From the NCBI GenBank assembly GCA_035638075.1, contig DASRAU010000029.1, positions 1 through 64,000 of the forward strand: a stretch of 64,000 bases of DNA, given 5' to 3'. The DNA is from DASRAU01 sp035638075. Lineage in GTDB: Bacteria; Acidobacteriota; Polarisedimenticolia; Gp22-AA2. Under the pieces are notes generated by a model. It made no database searches and was not told the DNA's origin. It saw only the letters and a program-made list of their open reading frames with translations. Below, piece after piece: positions 14,250 through 23,153 of this stretch. The position numbers and the translations under genes were made by a program. Position 1 is the stretch's first letter, and each line of letters starts with the position of its first letter.

Positions 14250-15428
14250 ATGATCTACCTCGACCACGCGGCCACTTCCTTTCCGAAGCCGGAACCGGTG
14301 TACCGGCGGATGGACGAATTCGTGCGGTCCGCCGGCGCCAACCCGGGCCGCGGCGGGCACCGCCTGGCCCGCGAGGCGGAGGCGATGATCGAAGCGACCC
14401 GGGGCCTCCTGGCCCGGCTCGTCGGCAGCCGCCGGCCGGAGCGGGTGGTCTTCGGCCTCAACGCCTCCGACGGCCTGAACATGGCGATCAAGGGGACGCT
14501 CGGGACCGGCGACCACGTCGTCACGTCGGTCCTGGAGCACAACTCGATCAACCGGCCGCTCCAGCGGATGGAACAGGAGGGGACCATCACGGTGACCCGG
14601 ATCGCCGCCGGCCCGGATCACCGCCTCGATCCCGACGACGTCGCGCGGGCCCTGACGCCGCGGACCAGGCTGGTGGCGCTGACGCAGGCGTCGAACGTCA
14701 CCGGGACGATCCAGCCGGTGGCGGAGATCGGGCGCCGCGTGCGCGGGCATGGCGCGCTGTTCCTCGTGGACGCGGCGCAGAGCGCCGGGGTCGTCCCCAT
14801 CGACATGGAGCGGGAGCAGATCGATCTCCTGGCGTTCACCGGTCACAAGGGGCTCTACGGACCGACCGGAACGGGGGGGCTCGTCGTCGGCGAGCGCGCC
14901 GACGTGCGGCCGTGGCGCGAGGGGGGAACCGGCGGTGACGCGAGCCGGCCCCTGCAGCCCGAGGAGCTGCCGCACCGTCTCGAAGGCGGGACGCCCAATG
15001 TCTTCGGTCTCGCCGGCCTGCGGGCCGGCCTGGAGTGGGTGCTCGAGCGCGGACCGGAGGCGATCCTGGCGCACGAGCGGCAGCTGCTCGCGGGACTCCT
15101 GGCGGCGATGACGCGGCGCGACGCCTACGAGTGGTTCGGCGCCGATCGGGCGCTCCTCGAGCGGGGCGGCGAAGGACGGGTCGGCCTCCTGGCCTTCAAT
15201 CTGCGCGGCACCGCCCCGTCGGCGCTCGCGACGGCGCTCGAGGAGAAGCACGGGATCGCCGTTCGCCCCGGTCTGCATTGCGCCCCCCATGCCCACCGGC
15301 ACCTCGGGACGTTCCCGGCGGGGACGGCGCGCATCAGCGTCGGCGCCCTCACCACACCCGAGGACCTGCGCGCCGCGGCCGCGGCGCTCGACCGGCTCGC
15401 GCTTGACAGTCCCCCCCCGGCCCGATGA
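14250..15428 (+). CDS. class V aminotransferase, cysteine-desulfurase-like (SufS/Csd type)
   Basis: 392 aa, full length for the family. It starts MIYLDHAATSFPKPEPVYRR, typical of NifS/SufS-like enzymes. The PLP-binding Lys is K200 in FTGHKGLYGPTG, and HNSINRPL and VDAAQSAGVVPID are conserved cofactor-site segments. Cys344 in RPGLHCAPHAH occupies the catalytic Cys position (RxGxHCA), so sulfur transfer from cysteine is chemically possible. No Fe-S scaffold genes are adjacent, so a general selenocysteine/cysteine lyase role is an alternative. Its TGA overlaps an ATG at 15425 that opens a short frame. Confidence 0.88.
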   Translation: MIYLDHAATSFPKPEPVYRRMDEFVRSAGANPGRGGHRLAREAEAMIEATRGLLARLVGSRRPERVVFGLNASDGLNMAIKGTLGTGDHVVTSVLEHNSINRPLQRMEQEGTITVTRIAAGPDHRLDPDDVARALTPRTRLVALTQASNVTGTIQPVAEIGRRVRGHGALFLVDAAQSAGVVPIDMEREQIDLLAFTGHKGLYGPTGTGGLVVGERADVRPWREGGTGGDASRPLQPEELPHRLEGGTPNVFGLAGLRAGLEWVLERGPEAILAHERQLLAGLLAAMTRRDAYEWFGADRALLERGGEGRVGLLAFNLRGTAPSALATALEEKHGIAVRPGLHCAPHAHRHLGTFPAGTARISVGALTTPEDLRAAAAALDRLALDSPPPAR

Positions 15429-15458
15429 ACATGGAAGGGCGAGTCGAAGGATTTCGTC

Positions 15459-15581
15459 ATGCGGAACACATCCATCAGTGCCCTGGCGCGGGCCGCCACC
15501 TTCGGCGTTCCCCATTCGAACGAGTGCCCGCACCTCACGACCTACCCTCGTAAGATCAAGCACCTCCACGACGACACCTAG
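15459..15581 (+). CDS. possible 40-aa peptide between the two PLP enzymes
   Basis: The frame starting ATG 15459 follows GAAGG at 8 nt. It encodes MRNTSISALARAATFG, then a His/Cys-containing tail (NECPHL, KIKHLHDDT). An alternative frame begins at ATG 15425, which overlaps the previous gene's stop as ATGA. That frame ends at 15553 and encodes 42 aa (start MNMEGRVEGFRHAEHIHQC). Only one of the two, or neither, can be the main product. The rest of this 285-nt interval up to 15713 holds the GGAAGGAG site of the next gene and nothing else I can name. Confidence 0.3.
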   Translation: MRNTSISALARAATFGVPHSNECPHLTTYPRKIKHLHDDT

Positions 15582-15713
15582 CCTCCTCGAGGCGCCGGTT
15601 CCCCCGGTCCGACGGGGCGACGCGCGACGTGTGGACACTCAACGTGTCTCCGTGGCGTCCTCCGGCCGGGCCCCCCCCGAGAAAGCAGGTCATCAACAGG
15701 AAGGAGTCGTCCG

Positions 15714-17144
15714 ATGCCGACCATTCAGAAGGAAGAGATGAAGAACGAAACCGTCCTCCACACGATGGGGCCGTCCAGCCCCGAAGCGCCTGCGTCCGGG
15801 ACCGCCGCCATCCGCGAGGAGGTCGAGCGGCAGGTCGCCGCCTGGTGCGCCAGGACCGGCCAGTCCCGCGAGGCCTGGGAGCGGGCGCGCGCCAACGTCC
15901 CCGGCGGGGTCTCGGGGAATTTCCGGCTCATGAACCCCTACCCGATGTTCGCGTCCCGGGCGCGCGGCAGCCGCCTGTTCGACCTCGACGGGAACGAGTA
16001 CATCGACTTCATGCTCAACATGGGGTCGCAGTTCGTCGGGCACGCGCACCCCGCGGTGGTGAAGGCCCTCGGCGAGCAGGCGGAGCGCGGCACGCTCTTC
16101 TGCATGCCGCACGTCTGGGAGCAGGAGGTCGCCCGCCAGCTCGCCTCCCGCTTCGGGATCCCGCAGTGGCGCTACGTGAACACGGGCACCGAGGCGACCA
16201 TGACGGCCCTGCGCATCGCGCGCGGCTACACCGGCAAGAAATACATCGTCAAGTTCGAGGGCCACTACCACGGCCACAACGATCAGACGCTGGTCACCAC
16301 GAACGCCCTGCTGCGCCAGCTCGGCCGCGCCGATCGCGGCGTGCGCGTCCCGGCCTCGCAGGGGATCCCGGAGGAGACCTACGCCCTCACGCTGATGGCG
16401 ATCTTCAACAACCTCGACTCGGTGAAGGAGCTGTTCGCGCGCCACGGCGGCGAGATCGCCGCGGTGATCGCCGAGCCCATCATGATGGACTGCGGCTGCA
16501 TCGAGCCGGAGCCGGGCTTCTTCGCGGCGGTGCGCGACCTCTGCCACGACAACGGCGCGCTGCTCATCTACGACGAGGTGAAGACCGGCTGCAAGGTGGC
16601 TCCCGGCGGGGCGAGCGAGCTGTACGGCGTCGTCCCGGACATCGTCTGCGTCGCCAAGGCGCTCGCCGGCGGCCTGCCCCTGGGCGCGGTCGGCGGCTCG
16701 GAGGAGGTCATGCAGGTGGTCGGCGACGGCAGCGTCCTGCACGTCGGCACCTTCGGGGCAAACCCGCTGGTGCTCTACGTCGCGCACGTGGTGCTGCGCG
16801 ATCTTCTGACCGAGGAGGCCTACCGCCACACCTTCGCCCTCAACCGTGAGCTGGCCGACGGATACAGGCACCTGGTGAAGAAGCACCGGCTCGCGGCGCA
16901 GATCAACGCGGTCGGTCCCTGCGGGATGATCACCTTCACCGACCGGCCGCTCCGCTCATACCGCGAGTTCATGACCGCCGACGAGAACCGCTTCCGCCTG
17001 TACTGGTTCGGGATGATGAACCAGGGGATCCTGCCGGCGCACCACTTCGGCGGGGACGTGTGGACCGTGTCGATCGCGCACACCCGTGACGACGTGGCGA
17101 AGAACCTCGAAGCCTTCGACCGGCTCGCGCCCAGGCTGCGCTGA
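15714..17144 (+). CDS. class III aminotransferase, glutamate-1-semialdehyde 2,1-aminomutase-like
   Basis: 476 aa, about 45 residues longer than typical HemL at the N-terminus. The extra part contains a run rich in Glu/Ala before WCARTGQSREAWERARANVP. The family core is clear: NVPGGVSGNFRL, FDLDGNEYIDFMLNMGS, NTGTEATMTALRIARGYTG, KFEGHYHGHND, YDEVKTGCKVAPGG. The PLP Lys is K315 in VCVAKALAGGLPLG. GSA aminomutases make 5-aminolevulinate for heme, but no heme gene is adjacent, so another amino-acid or amino-acid-ester aminotransferase is possible. ATG 15714 has AGGAAGGAG 7 nt upstream. Confidence 0.85.
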   Translation: MPTIQKEEMKNETVLHTMGPSSPEAPASGTAAIREEVERQVAAWCARTGQSREAWERARANVPGGVSGNFRLMNPYPMFASRARGSRLFDLDGNEYIDFMLNMGSQFVGHAHPAVVKALGEQAERGTLFCMPHVWEQEVARQLASRFGIPQWRYVNTGTEATMTALRIARGYTGKKYIVKFEGHYHGHNDQTLVTTNALLRQLGRADRGVRVPASQGIPEETYALTLMAIFNNLDSVKELFARHGGEIAAVIAEPIMMDCGCIEPEPGFFAAVRDLCHDNGALLIYDEVKTGCKVAPGGASELYGVVPDIVCVAKALAGGLPLGAVGGSEEVMQVVGDGSVLHVGTFGANPLVLYVAHVVLRDLLTEEAYRHTFALNRELADGYRHLVKKHRLAAQINAVGPCGMITFTDRPLRSYREFMTADENRFRLYWFGMMNQGILPAHHFGGDVWTVSIAHTRDDVAKNLEAFDRLAPRLR

Positions 17145-17164
17145 GCGGCGCAAGAAGAAGAAAA

Positions 17165-17202
17165 CCGGCCCGGCGTGCCCCTGACGGGACGCGCCGGGCC
17201 GG
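17165..17202. terminator. bidirectional hairpin terminator
   Basis: A perfect 11-bp GC stem (CCGGCCCGGCG and CGCCGGGCCGG) has a 16-nt loop. It is 20 nt after the aminotransferase stop and 24 nt before the stop of the convergent OmpA gene. An A-rich tract (AAGAAGAAGAAAA) precedes it on the plus strand, so on the minus strand the stem is followed by a T-tract. It should therefore work best for the OmpA transcript. Confidence 0.8.
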
Positions 17203-17226
17203 CTCTCGATCCGTGCCGGCCGGAGA

Positions 17227-18375
17227 CTAGTCCAGCCGCTTCAGCTCGACGCGACGGTTGACCGCGCGGCCGCCGGCCGTCTTGTTGTCGGCGATCGGCT
17301 TGGTCTCGCCGTAGCCCTTCGCCTCGAGCTGCTTCGCGGGCACGCCCTTGCCGACCAGGTAGTCCTTCACGGCATTGGCGCGATCGCGCGACAGCTTCAT
17401 GTTGTAAGCGTCGTTGCCCTGCGAGTCGGTGTGTCCCTGGACCTCCAGGCGCACCTCGGGGTGGGACTTCAGCCCCTCGGCGACGCGGTCGAGCACCGCT
17501 TCCGAAGACGACTGCAGATGGGCGCTGTTGGTGTCGAAGTTCACCCCTTCGAGCACCAGGCTCTTCTTCGACTCGGGGATCACCGGCGCGAGAGCGGCCG
17601 CCGGCGCCGATTTCTCCGGGCAGCCCTGCGCGTCGACGCTGGTGCCGCGCGGCGTGTCAGGGCACTTGTCCTTGTCGTCCGTGACCCCGTCACCGTCGCT
17701 GTCGGCCGGACAGCCGTCGCTCCCGACCTTGGTGCCGCGCGGCGTGTTCGGGCATTTGTCGGCGGAATCCGCGACACCGTCGCCGTCGGCATCCTGGGGA
17801 CATCCCTTGCTGTCCACCTTCGTGCCGGAGGGCGTGTCGGGACACTGATCGACGCCGTCGAATACCCCGTCCCGGTCGCTGTCGAGCGGGCAGCCCTCGG
17901 CGTCCACCTTCACGCCGTGCGGCGTGTCGGGGCAGCGATCGACGCCATCCACCACACCGTCACCGTCGGTGTCCTTCGGACAGCCGGTCGCATCCACCCG
18001 GGCGCCCTTCGGGGTGTTCGGGCACTTGTCCCTGTTGTCCGGGACGCCGTCGCCGTCGCTGTCCTTCCCGGGACGGTGCTGCAGGAGCTCGACGTACGTG
18101 TCGGTGTCGAGAAGGCCGGACTCCCGCAGGGTATGGTCGTTCTGGAAGGCCCGGATCGCATGGCTCGTCGGGTCGTCCAGCGTGCCGCTCTTGTACCCGT
18201 GCGCCAGGTAGCCACGGTATTCGAGGATGCGCTGCGCCTCGGCGATGTCGGCGGACGAAGTCCAGACGGTGCCTGGTGTCGTCTGGGCCGCCAGGCGCCC
18301 GGCAGGCGCCAGGAACAGCATCGCGGCGCCGGCGAGCGCGAGCATCAGCATCATGTTCACGCGCAGTTTCTGCAT
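17227..18375 (-). CDS. OmpA-family outer-membrane protein with peptidoglycan-binding-like and TSP3 repeats
   Basis: 382 aa. A signal peptide (MMLMLALAGAAMLFLAPAG) is followed by a peptidoglycan-binding-1-like helical unit (IAEAQRILEYRGYLAHGYKS...HAIRAFQNDHTL, about 40-95). Six TSP3-type repeats of the form DSDGDGV.D..D.CP.TP.G (about 105-265) come next. The C-terminal OmpA domain has GHTDSQGNDAYNMKLS and RANAVKDYL and ends NRRVELKRLD. The Asp and Arg that contact diaminopimelate in OmpA-like domains (D in SRDRA, R in NRRVE) are present. It should tether the outer membrane to peptidoglycan. The start follows GGGAGG at 9 nt. A TATACT sequence (plus strand 18425-18430) is a possible -10 box. Confidence 0.9.
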   Translation of the reverse strand: MQKLRVNMMLMLALAGAAMLFLAPAGRLAAQTTPGTVWTSSADIAEAQRILEYRGYLAHGYKSGTLDDPTSHAIRAFQNDHTLRESGLLDTDTYVELLQHRPGKDSDGDGVPDNRDKCPNTPKGARVDATGCPKDTDGDGVVDGVDRCPDTPHGVKVDAEGCPLDSDRDGVFDGVDQCPDTPSGTKVDSKGCPQDADGDGVADSADKCPNTPRGTKVGSDGCPADSDGDGVTDDKDKCPDTPRGTSVDAQGCPEKSAPAAALAPVIPESKKSLVLEGVNFDTNSAHLQSSSEAVLDRVAEGLKSHPEVRLEVQGHTDSQGNDAYNMKLSRDRANAVKDYLVGKGVPAKQLEAKGYGETKPIADNKTAGGRAVNRRVELKRLD

Positions 18376-18612
18376 CGTCGTCGTCCTCCCCTGTGAACTG
18401 TCCCAGTCGAGCGAAAGGGGCGGGAGTATAAACGATTCCCTCCCGGCGCCGCCCCACCCCCGGCCCCACGGGAACGGGGCCGCCCCGGGAACGATTTCGT
18501 GATCGGGCCCCGAATCCGCTCCTGGAGCCTCGTCCGGTCCGCCCGATGACGAAGAAGGGCCTTGAATCCCGCTCCGATCGCGGTACATCACGCTCGTCAC
18601 CGAGAGGAGCAC

Positions 18613-19062
18613 ATGGCCGACCGCAGGAGCATCGGGTACCAGATCGAAGAGCTGGCGCGGCTCACGTCCGCCCCCCGCTCCCTCGTCGAGGAGATCCGGG
18701 GCATCTTCCTGAAGCACGGGGTCTCGATGCAGGAGGACGCCCTCCCCTACCTCGAGGTGCTCGAGGAGACCTTCAGCCGGGCCGCCTTGCTGGAGAGGGA
18801 GAACGCCTCCGCCCGCACCGCCCTGTCCCGCCTCGAGGAGAACAGCCGGCGCTTTGCCGATTCCTGCCAGGAGATGTACGGACAACTGCGCTCGATGGAA
18901 GACTTCCTCGGCCTCGGCCAGAAGACCACGCCCCAGGAAGCCGGGCGGCGCCGCCGCCTCGCGCGCCAGCGGGCCGCCGCCCTGCGGAGCCGGGTGGACG
19001 AGAAGCTCTCCACGCCCGACCGTCCGTTCTTCGTCATCCTCAGCCCTTCCGAACCCGAGTAG
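18613..19062 (+). CDS. 149-aa coiled-coil protein, function unknown
   Basis: ATG 18613 follows GAGAGGAG. The protein is cytosolic, with no signal or membrane segment. It is mostly helical: MADRRSIGYQIEELARL, then a heptad-rich stretch (EVLEETFSRAALLERENASA, ALSRLEENSRRF) and a basic region (RRRRLARQRAAALRSR). It ends in RPFFVILSPSEPE. I do not recognise a family. It lies divergently from the OmpA gene, separated by 237 nt, and 149 nt before the kelch/TSP3 gene. Confidence 0.7.
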   Translation: MADRRSIGYQIEELARLTSAPRSLVEEIRGIFLKHGVSMQEDALPYLEVLEETFSRAALLERENASARTALSRLEENSRRFADSCQEMYGQLRSMEDFLGLGQKTTPQEAGRRRRLARQRAAALRSRVDEKLSTPDRPFFVILSPSEPE

Positions 19063-19211
19063 CCGCTCCTCCATCCGCGGGGTCCGGTCCGCACCGCCGC
19101 TTCGCAAGGCGTTTCCAGCGCGCCGATGCGGACGTACTGTCGCGGCACATCGCGCCGGACCGCCCGGAACGCTCTGCCGCGCGGCCCCGCCGGAAAACCA
19201 GGAGGGTGGTC

Positions 19212-22200
19212 ATGCCCAGGAATTCCTCCGCCGGTCGTGTCGTCGTCCCTTTCCTCTCCATTCCCTTCATCGTCGTCGCCGGCGTCGCGGCGCTGCTCGC
19301 GATTGCTCCCGTTCCCGCCGAAGCGGCGTGCCCGCCGAGTGTGTCCTATCCCATCACCAGCGGCGACCCCGCGGCCGGGCCGCGCATCGTCCTCACCGGC
19401 CTTGGGGCGCATCCCCAGGCGTCGTTCTTCCTGCTCGGCTCGGGGGACGCGAACAACAGCGGCTCGCTGTCCGCCTCGGATTGGCTGAAGCCGATCGGCG
19501 ACGTGGACGGCGACGGGCTCCCCGACTGGATCGTCGAAGCGCCCGGCAACGGCGCCGGAGGCTGGGGGGACCCGCGCACGAACGGCTGCCCCGCCTTCGC
19601 CAGTCCGCCCAACCCGCCGATCGTCATTCTCGTCCACCAGGAGCAGGAGGACCTCGATGGGGACGGCAAGTTCGACGTCGAGGAAGATTTCCGGCCGCGC
19701 AACGGCATCCTCGACCCCGGTGAGGACGTCGACGGCGACGGTCACCTGACCCCGCCCGGCGAATGCGAGGGCGCCACTCGCGAAGACAAGGATTGCGACC
19801 ATCACCTGGACTTCATTGACGAGGACGACAACCACAACGGCATCCTGGATCCCGGCGAGGACCGGGACGGCGATGGGCGTCTGGACGACGGGACCGAGGA
19901 CCGCAACCACAACAATGCGCTCGACGACCGGCCCGACCCGTCGGTGGACAACGACACCATTCCCGATGAATCGGGCCAGGCCGGCCACTTCTATCCGTAC
20001 GGATCCCCGCGGCCGTCACGCGGCGGCGTGATCGTCCTTTCCGTGGCCTGGAACGGCGCGGCCTACAACCTGCAGGCGCTGAACACGCCGACCACCCTCC
20101 TCAGGCCGAACGAAGATCTCGACCACGACGGCAGGTTCGATGTTTACGAGGACTTCCGGCCGCACAACGGCATCCTCGATCCTCTCGAAGACATCGACGG
20201 CGACGGACACCTCACTCCGCCGGATGGATGCGAAGGGGTGAATCGCGAGGACAAGGACTGCGACCATCACCTGGACATCTTCGCCGAGGACGACAACCAC
20301 AACGGCATTCTGGATCCCGGAGAGGACCGGGACGGCGACGGCCGCCTCGACGACGGAACGGAGGACCGGAACCACAACTTCGCTCTCGATGACCGTCCCG
20401 ACCCATCGATGGCGAACGACGTCATCCCCGACGAGTCGGGTGCCTTCGGGCACTTCTACCCCTACGGGACTGCCGTCCCCGGACCGTTCCGGGGAGTGAC
20501 GGCGGATCCGCTCGACCGCGCCCTCGTCCAGGCCACGGGAGCGCGTCTCGTTCCGCCGGGTTCGCTGCGGCTCGGACTCTCGGTCCGGGGCATCACGCGG
20601 CACGACGACGCCGCCGGAACGCGTCAGTTGTTCGACGGCTCTTTCCTGACGTTCGACCCGTGCATGGGGAACTGCCCTCCCTGCCTGCTCTGTGCGCCCG
20701 GGCCGCGTTTCCTGTCGAACGGTCTGCAGGGATTGCGCGTGCCGTCCGGACCGGATCTGCGGTTCGACACGTTCACCTCCATTCTTCCCCGATCGGGAGC
20801 ACCGAGTCTCGTCGGGCCGTTCGCCCTGTTCCCGCAGTCCCCCGGCAGCGATACGTTCCTCGCCCGGCCGGAGGTCTGGCCAGGCAATCCCACGCCGAAC
20901 CTGCTCGACGCGGACCGCGATCTGAACCCGGCCGCGCCGGCCTACTCGCCCATCGACAACTGTCCCGGCCTGCGATCGATGAACGTCACCGACTCGAATC
21001 ACGACGGCATCGGCGACGCCTGCGACCCGACGGTGATCGGCGGCGAAGTCGCGAACCGCTGGTCGGCCGGACCGACGGGGCCCGGGGCGCGCGGCGGCGC
21101 CGCCGTCGCCTATGACGCCGGCCGCGGCGTCATGGTCCTCTTCGGCGGAAGGCACGCCGCGATCGGCAACCTGGACTCGGAGACCTGGGAATTCGACGGA
21201 ACCTGGCGACGCCGGCTGACCGATGTCGCACCGCCACCGCGCGAGCTCCACAAGATGGCTTACGACAGCGTGCGCCGGCGCATCGTGCTCTATGGCGGTC
21301 AGACCGACACCACGTCGGGAGTGCCCGCCATCCTGGGAGATCAGTGGGAGTTCGACGGTGCCACGGGTTCCTGGACGCAGGTTTCACCTCTGGCCGCCCC
21401 GGGGCCGCGCCTGCCCTTCGGGCTCGTGTACGACGAAGCCCGCCAGGCGCTGGTGTTGTACGGCGGCGAGAATCCCAGGCTCGCCTGGTACGACTCGATC
21501 AAGCAGGACACCTGGATGTACCAGGACGGCGGCTGGCGCACCGTGCCCACGCCACAGTCGCCCGGTCCCCGACGCGCCGGCGACATGGCGTGGGACGGCC
21601 TCCATCGCGTCACCGTGCTCGTCGGCGGAGTCGACTACAGCGGCCATGGCTCGGGAAACGACGTCTGGGAATTCGACGGCCTCTCCTGGCAGCCGGTGGA
21701 TGCGCGTGGCGACCTGGCTCCCGGGACCGGAGGCATCGCCTCCTGGGACAAGGCGCGCCGTCAGCTCCTGCTCGTCGGCGGGAGCATCGGGACGCTTGGA
21801 AGCCTGTTCGGGGACGTCCCCGGGGCGGGAGAGCTGACCGCCGCGACACGCGCCTACGACGGCGTTCGGTGGCGGTTCCTCCCCTCGCTCGACGCCACTT
21901 CCCCGAAGAGCGGTCAGATCGGGGTCTTCGACCAGGCCGCCGACCGGTTCTTCCTGTACGGCGGCCGGTCCGGATGCTGCGACGCGCTCGACGCCATGTC
22001 CATCCTCGATCTGGCGGATGACATCGACGGAGACGGCGTCGCCGACGCCGCTGACAACTGCCCGCACTCAGCCAACGCCGATCAGGCGGACGCCGACGGC
22101 GACGGCAGCGGCGACGCCTGCGACGATTGCCCGGGGCTTCCCAATGCCGACCAGCGCGACCGTGATCGGGACGGGCTCGGCGACGCCTGCGACGCCGACC

Positions 22201-23153
22201 GCGACGGCGACGGCGTGCCCAATGCGACCGACGTCTGCCCCGACACCGTGGTCCCGGCGCGCCCCGACTCCGAGGTGCTCGCCGGTGGAGGGAAGGACAG
22301 CGACGGCGACGGCATCCCCGACGACTGCGACCTCTTTCCCACCGATGCCGGAAACGACAGCGACGGGGACGGCATTGCCGACTCGGGGGACAACTGCCCC
22401 GCCGCTCCCAACCCCGGGCAGGCCGACTCGAACGGCGACGGAGCGGGAGATGCCTGCCAGCCGGCCGTCCGCATCCTCTCCATCGGCCCGGCGATGACTC
22501 CACCGCACGCCCTCGAGGCGCGGGTCACGCTCGGAGATCCGGACGGCGACAAGCCCTTCGGCCAGGTCACCATCGAGCCGGCCGCGATCGTTCCGGAGGT
22601 GGTGACCGCGATGAAGGACCCGTGCACGAACGCCTTCCTTCCTCGGGGTGTTCCGGGTGAAGGGATCGTCTACGCGGTCGTCCCCTTCTCGACGCCGCGC
22701 CTCGCCGATGTGGACTCGAACGCCGGCTGCAACGACGGGCAGGCGGACTACCGGATGTTCGAAGGCTCATGCAGCCTCGGGGCCTTCGGGGGAACGGACC
22801 TGCTCCTCGACCGTCCGGCGCCCTTCCCGATCTGCGTGCGGCCGGTGAACCAGTACCCCGGATTCGACTACATCGTGGAGCGTGTGACGCCGACCGAGGT
22901 TGTGCTGGCGGCCGGTCTCCCGGCTCTCGTCTCCGCGGATTACGCGAAAGGCCGGCTGCCTCATTCGATCTCCCTCGCCGCTCTGCCGGCGCCTGGTCTG
23001 TACGTCCTGCGGATCACGGCCGAGGATGGAGACACGCCCAGGGTGGAAAGCCAGCTGCTGTTCGACTGGAACGGCGAGAAGTCGATGATCCTCACGCAGG
23101 GAGGGAAGAAGAATCTCCCTCCCGCAGCGCTTCGAGATCGCCGGGTGCATTGA
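19212..23153 (+). CDS. 1313-aa secreted protein: duplicated acidic repeats, kelch-like propeller, TSP3 repeats, Cys-containing C-terminal domain
   Basis: ATG 19212 has AGGAGGG upstream. The signal peptide contains FIVVAGVAALLAIAPVPAEA. Residues about 146-420 hold two copies of an Asp-rich calcium-binding-like unit (DLDGDGKFDVEEDF, NHNGILDPGEDRDGDGRL, GHFYPYG). Residues about 615-935 are kelch-type blades (GVMVLFGGRHAA, RIVLYGGQTD, ALVLYGGENP, FFLYGGRSG). TSP3 repeats fill about 935-1085 (DADGDGSGDACDDCPGLPN). The C-terminal part includes CNDGQADYRMFEGSC and FPICVRPV and is homologous by eye to a region of the 1890-aa protein encoded at 8412-14084. The protein is exported; adhesion or surface display is a guess. 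Confidence 0.87.
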   Translation: MPRNSSAGRVVVPFLSIPFIVVAGVAALLAIAPVPAEAACPPSVSYPITSGDPAAGPRIVLTGLGAHPQASFFLLGSGDANNSGSLSASDWLKPIGDVDGDGLPDWIVEAPGNGAGGWGDPRTNGCPAFASPPNPPIVILVHQEQEDLDGDGKFDVEEDFRPRNGILDPGEDVDGDGHLTPPGECEGATREDKDCDHHLDFIDEDDNHNGILDPGEDRDGDGRLDDGTEDRNHNNALDDRPDPSVDNDTIPDESGQAGHFYPYGSPRPSRGGVIVLSVAWNGAAYNLQALNTPTTLLRPNEDLDHDGRFDVYEDFRPHNGILDPLEDIDGDGHLTPPDGCEGVNREDKDCDHHLDIFAEDDNHNGILDPGEDRDGDGRLDDGTEDRNHNFALDDRPDPSMANDVIPDESGAFGHFYPYGTAVPGPFRGVTADPLDRALVQATGARLVPPGSLRLGLSVRGITRHDDAAGTRQLFDGSFLTFDPCMGNCPPCLLCAPGPRFLSNGLQGLRVPSGPDLRFDTFTSILPRSGAPSLVGPFALFPQSPGSDTFLARPEVWPGNPTPNLLDADRDLNPAAPAYSPIDNCPGLRSMNVTDSNHDGIGDACDPTVIGGEVANRWSAGPTGPGARGGAAVAYDAGRGVMVLFGGRHAAIGNLDSETWEFDGTWRRRLTDVAPPPRELHKMAYDSVRRRIVLYGGQTDTTSGVPAILGDQWEFDGATGSWTQVSPLAAPGPRLPFGLVYDEARQALVLYGGENPRLAWYDSIKQDTWMYQDGGWRTVPTPQSPGPRRAGDMAWDGLHRVTVLVGGVDYSGHGSGNDVWEFDGLSWQPVDARGDLAPGTGGIASWDKARRQLLLVGGSIGTLGSLFGDVPGAGELTAATRAYDGVRWRFLPSLDATSPKSGQIGVFDQAADRFFLYGGRSGCCDALDAMSILDLADDIDGDGVADAADNCPHSANADQADADGDGSGDACDDCPGLPNADQRDRDRDGLGDACDADRDGDGVPNATDVCPDTVVPARPDSEVLAGGGKDSDGDGIPDDCDLFPTDAGNDSDGDGIADSGDNCPAAPNPGQADSNGDGAGDACQPAVRILSIGPAMTPPHALEARVTLGDPDGDKPFGQVTIEPAAIVPEVVTAMKDPCTNAFLPRGVPGEGIVYAVVPFSTPRLADVDSNAGCNDGQADYRMFEGSCSLGAFGGTDLLLDRPAPFPICVRPVNQYPGFDYIVERVTPTEVVLAAGLPALVSADYAKGRLPHSISLAALPAPGLYVLRITAEDGDTPRVESQLLFDWNGEKSMILTQGGKKNLPPAALRDRRVH
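19647..20467 (+). repeat. imperfect tandem duplication inside the kelch/TSP3 gene
   Basis: Two coding copies of about 355 nt (19647-20003 and 20112-20467) encode the same series of motifs: ED.DGDGKFDV.EDFRP, NGILDP.ED.DGDGHLTPP, DKDCDHHLD, NHNGILDPGEDRDGDGRLDD, ending GHFYPYG. The copies are separated by about 108 nt of unrelated coding sequence. The duplication is clearest at protein level and shows recent growth of the repeat region. Confidence 0.85.
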
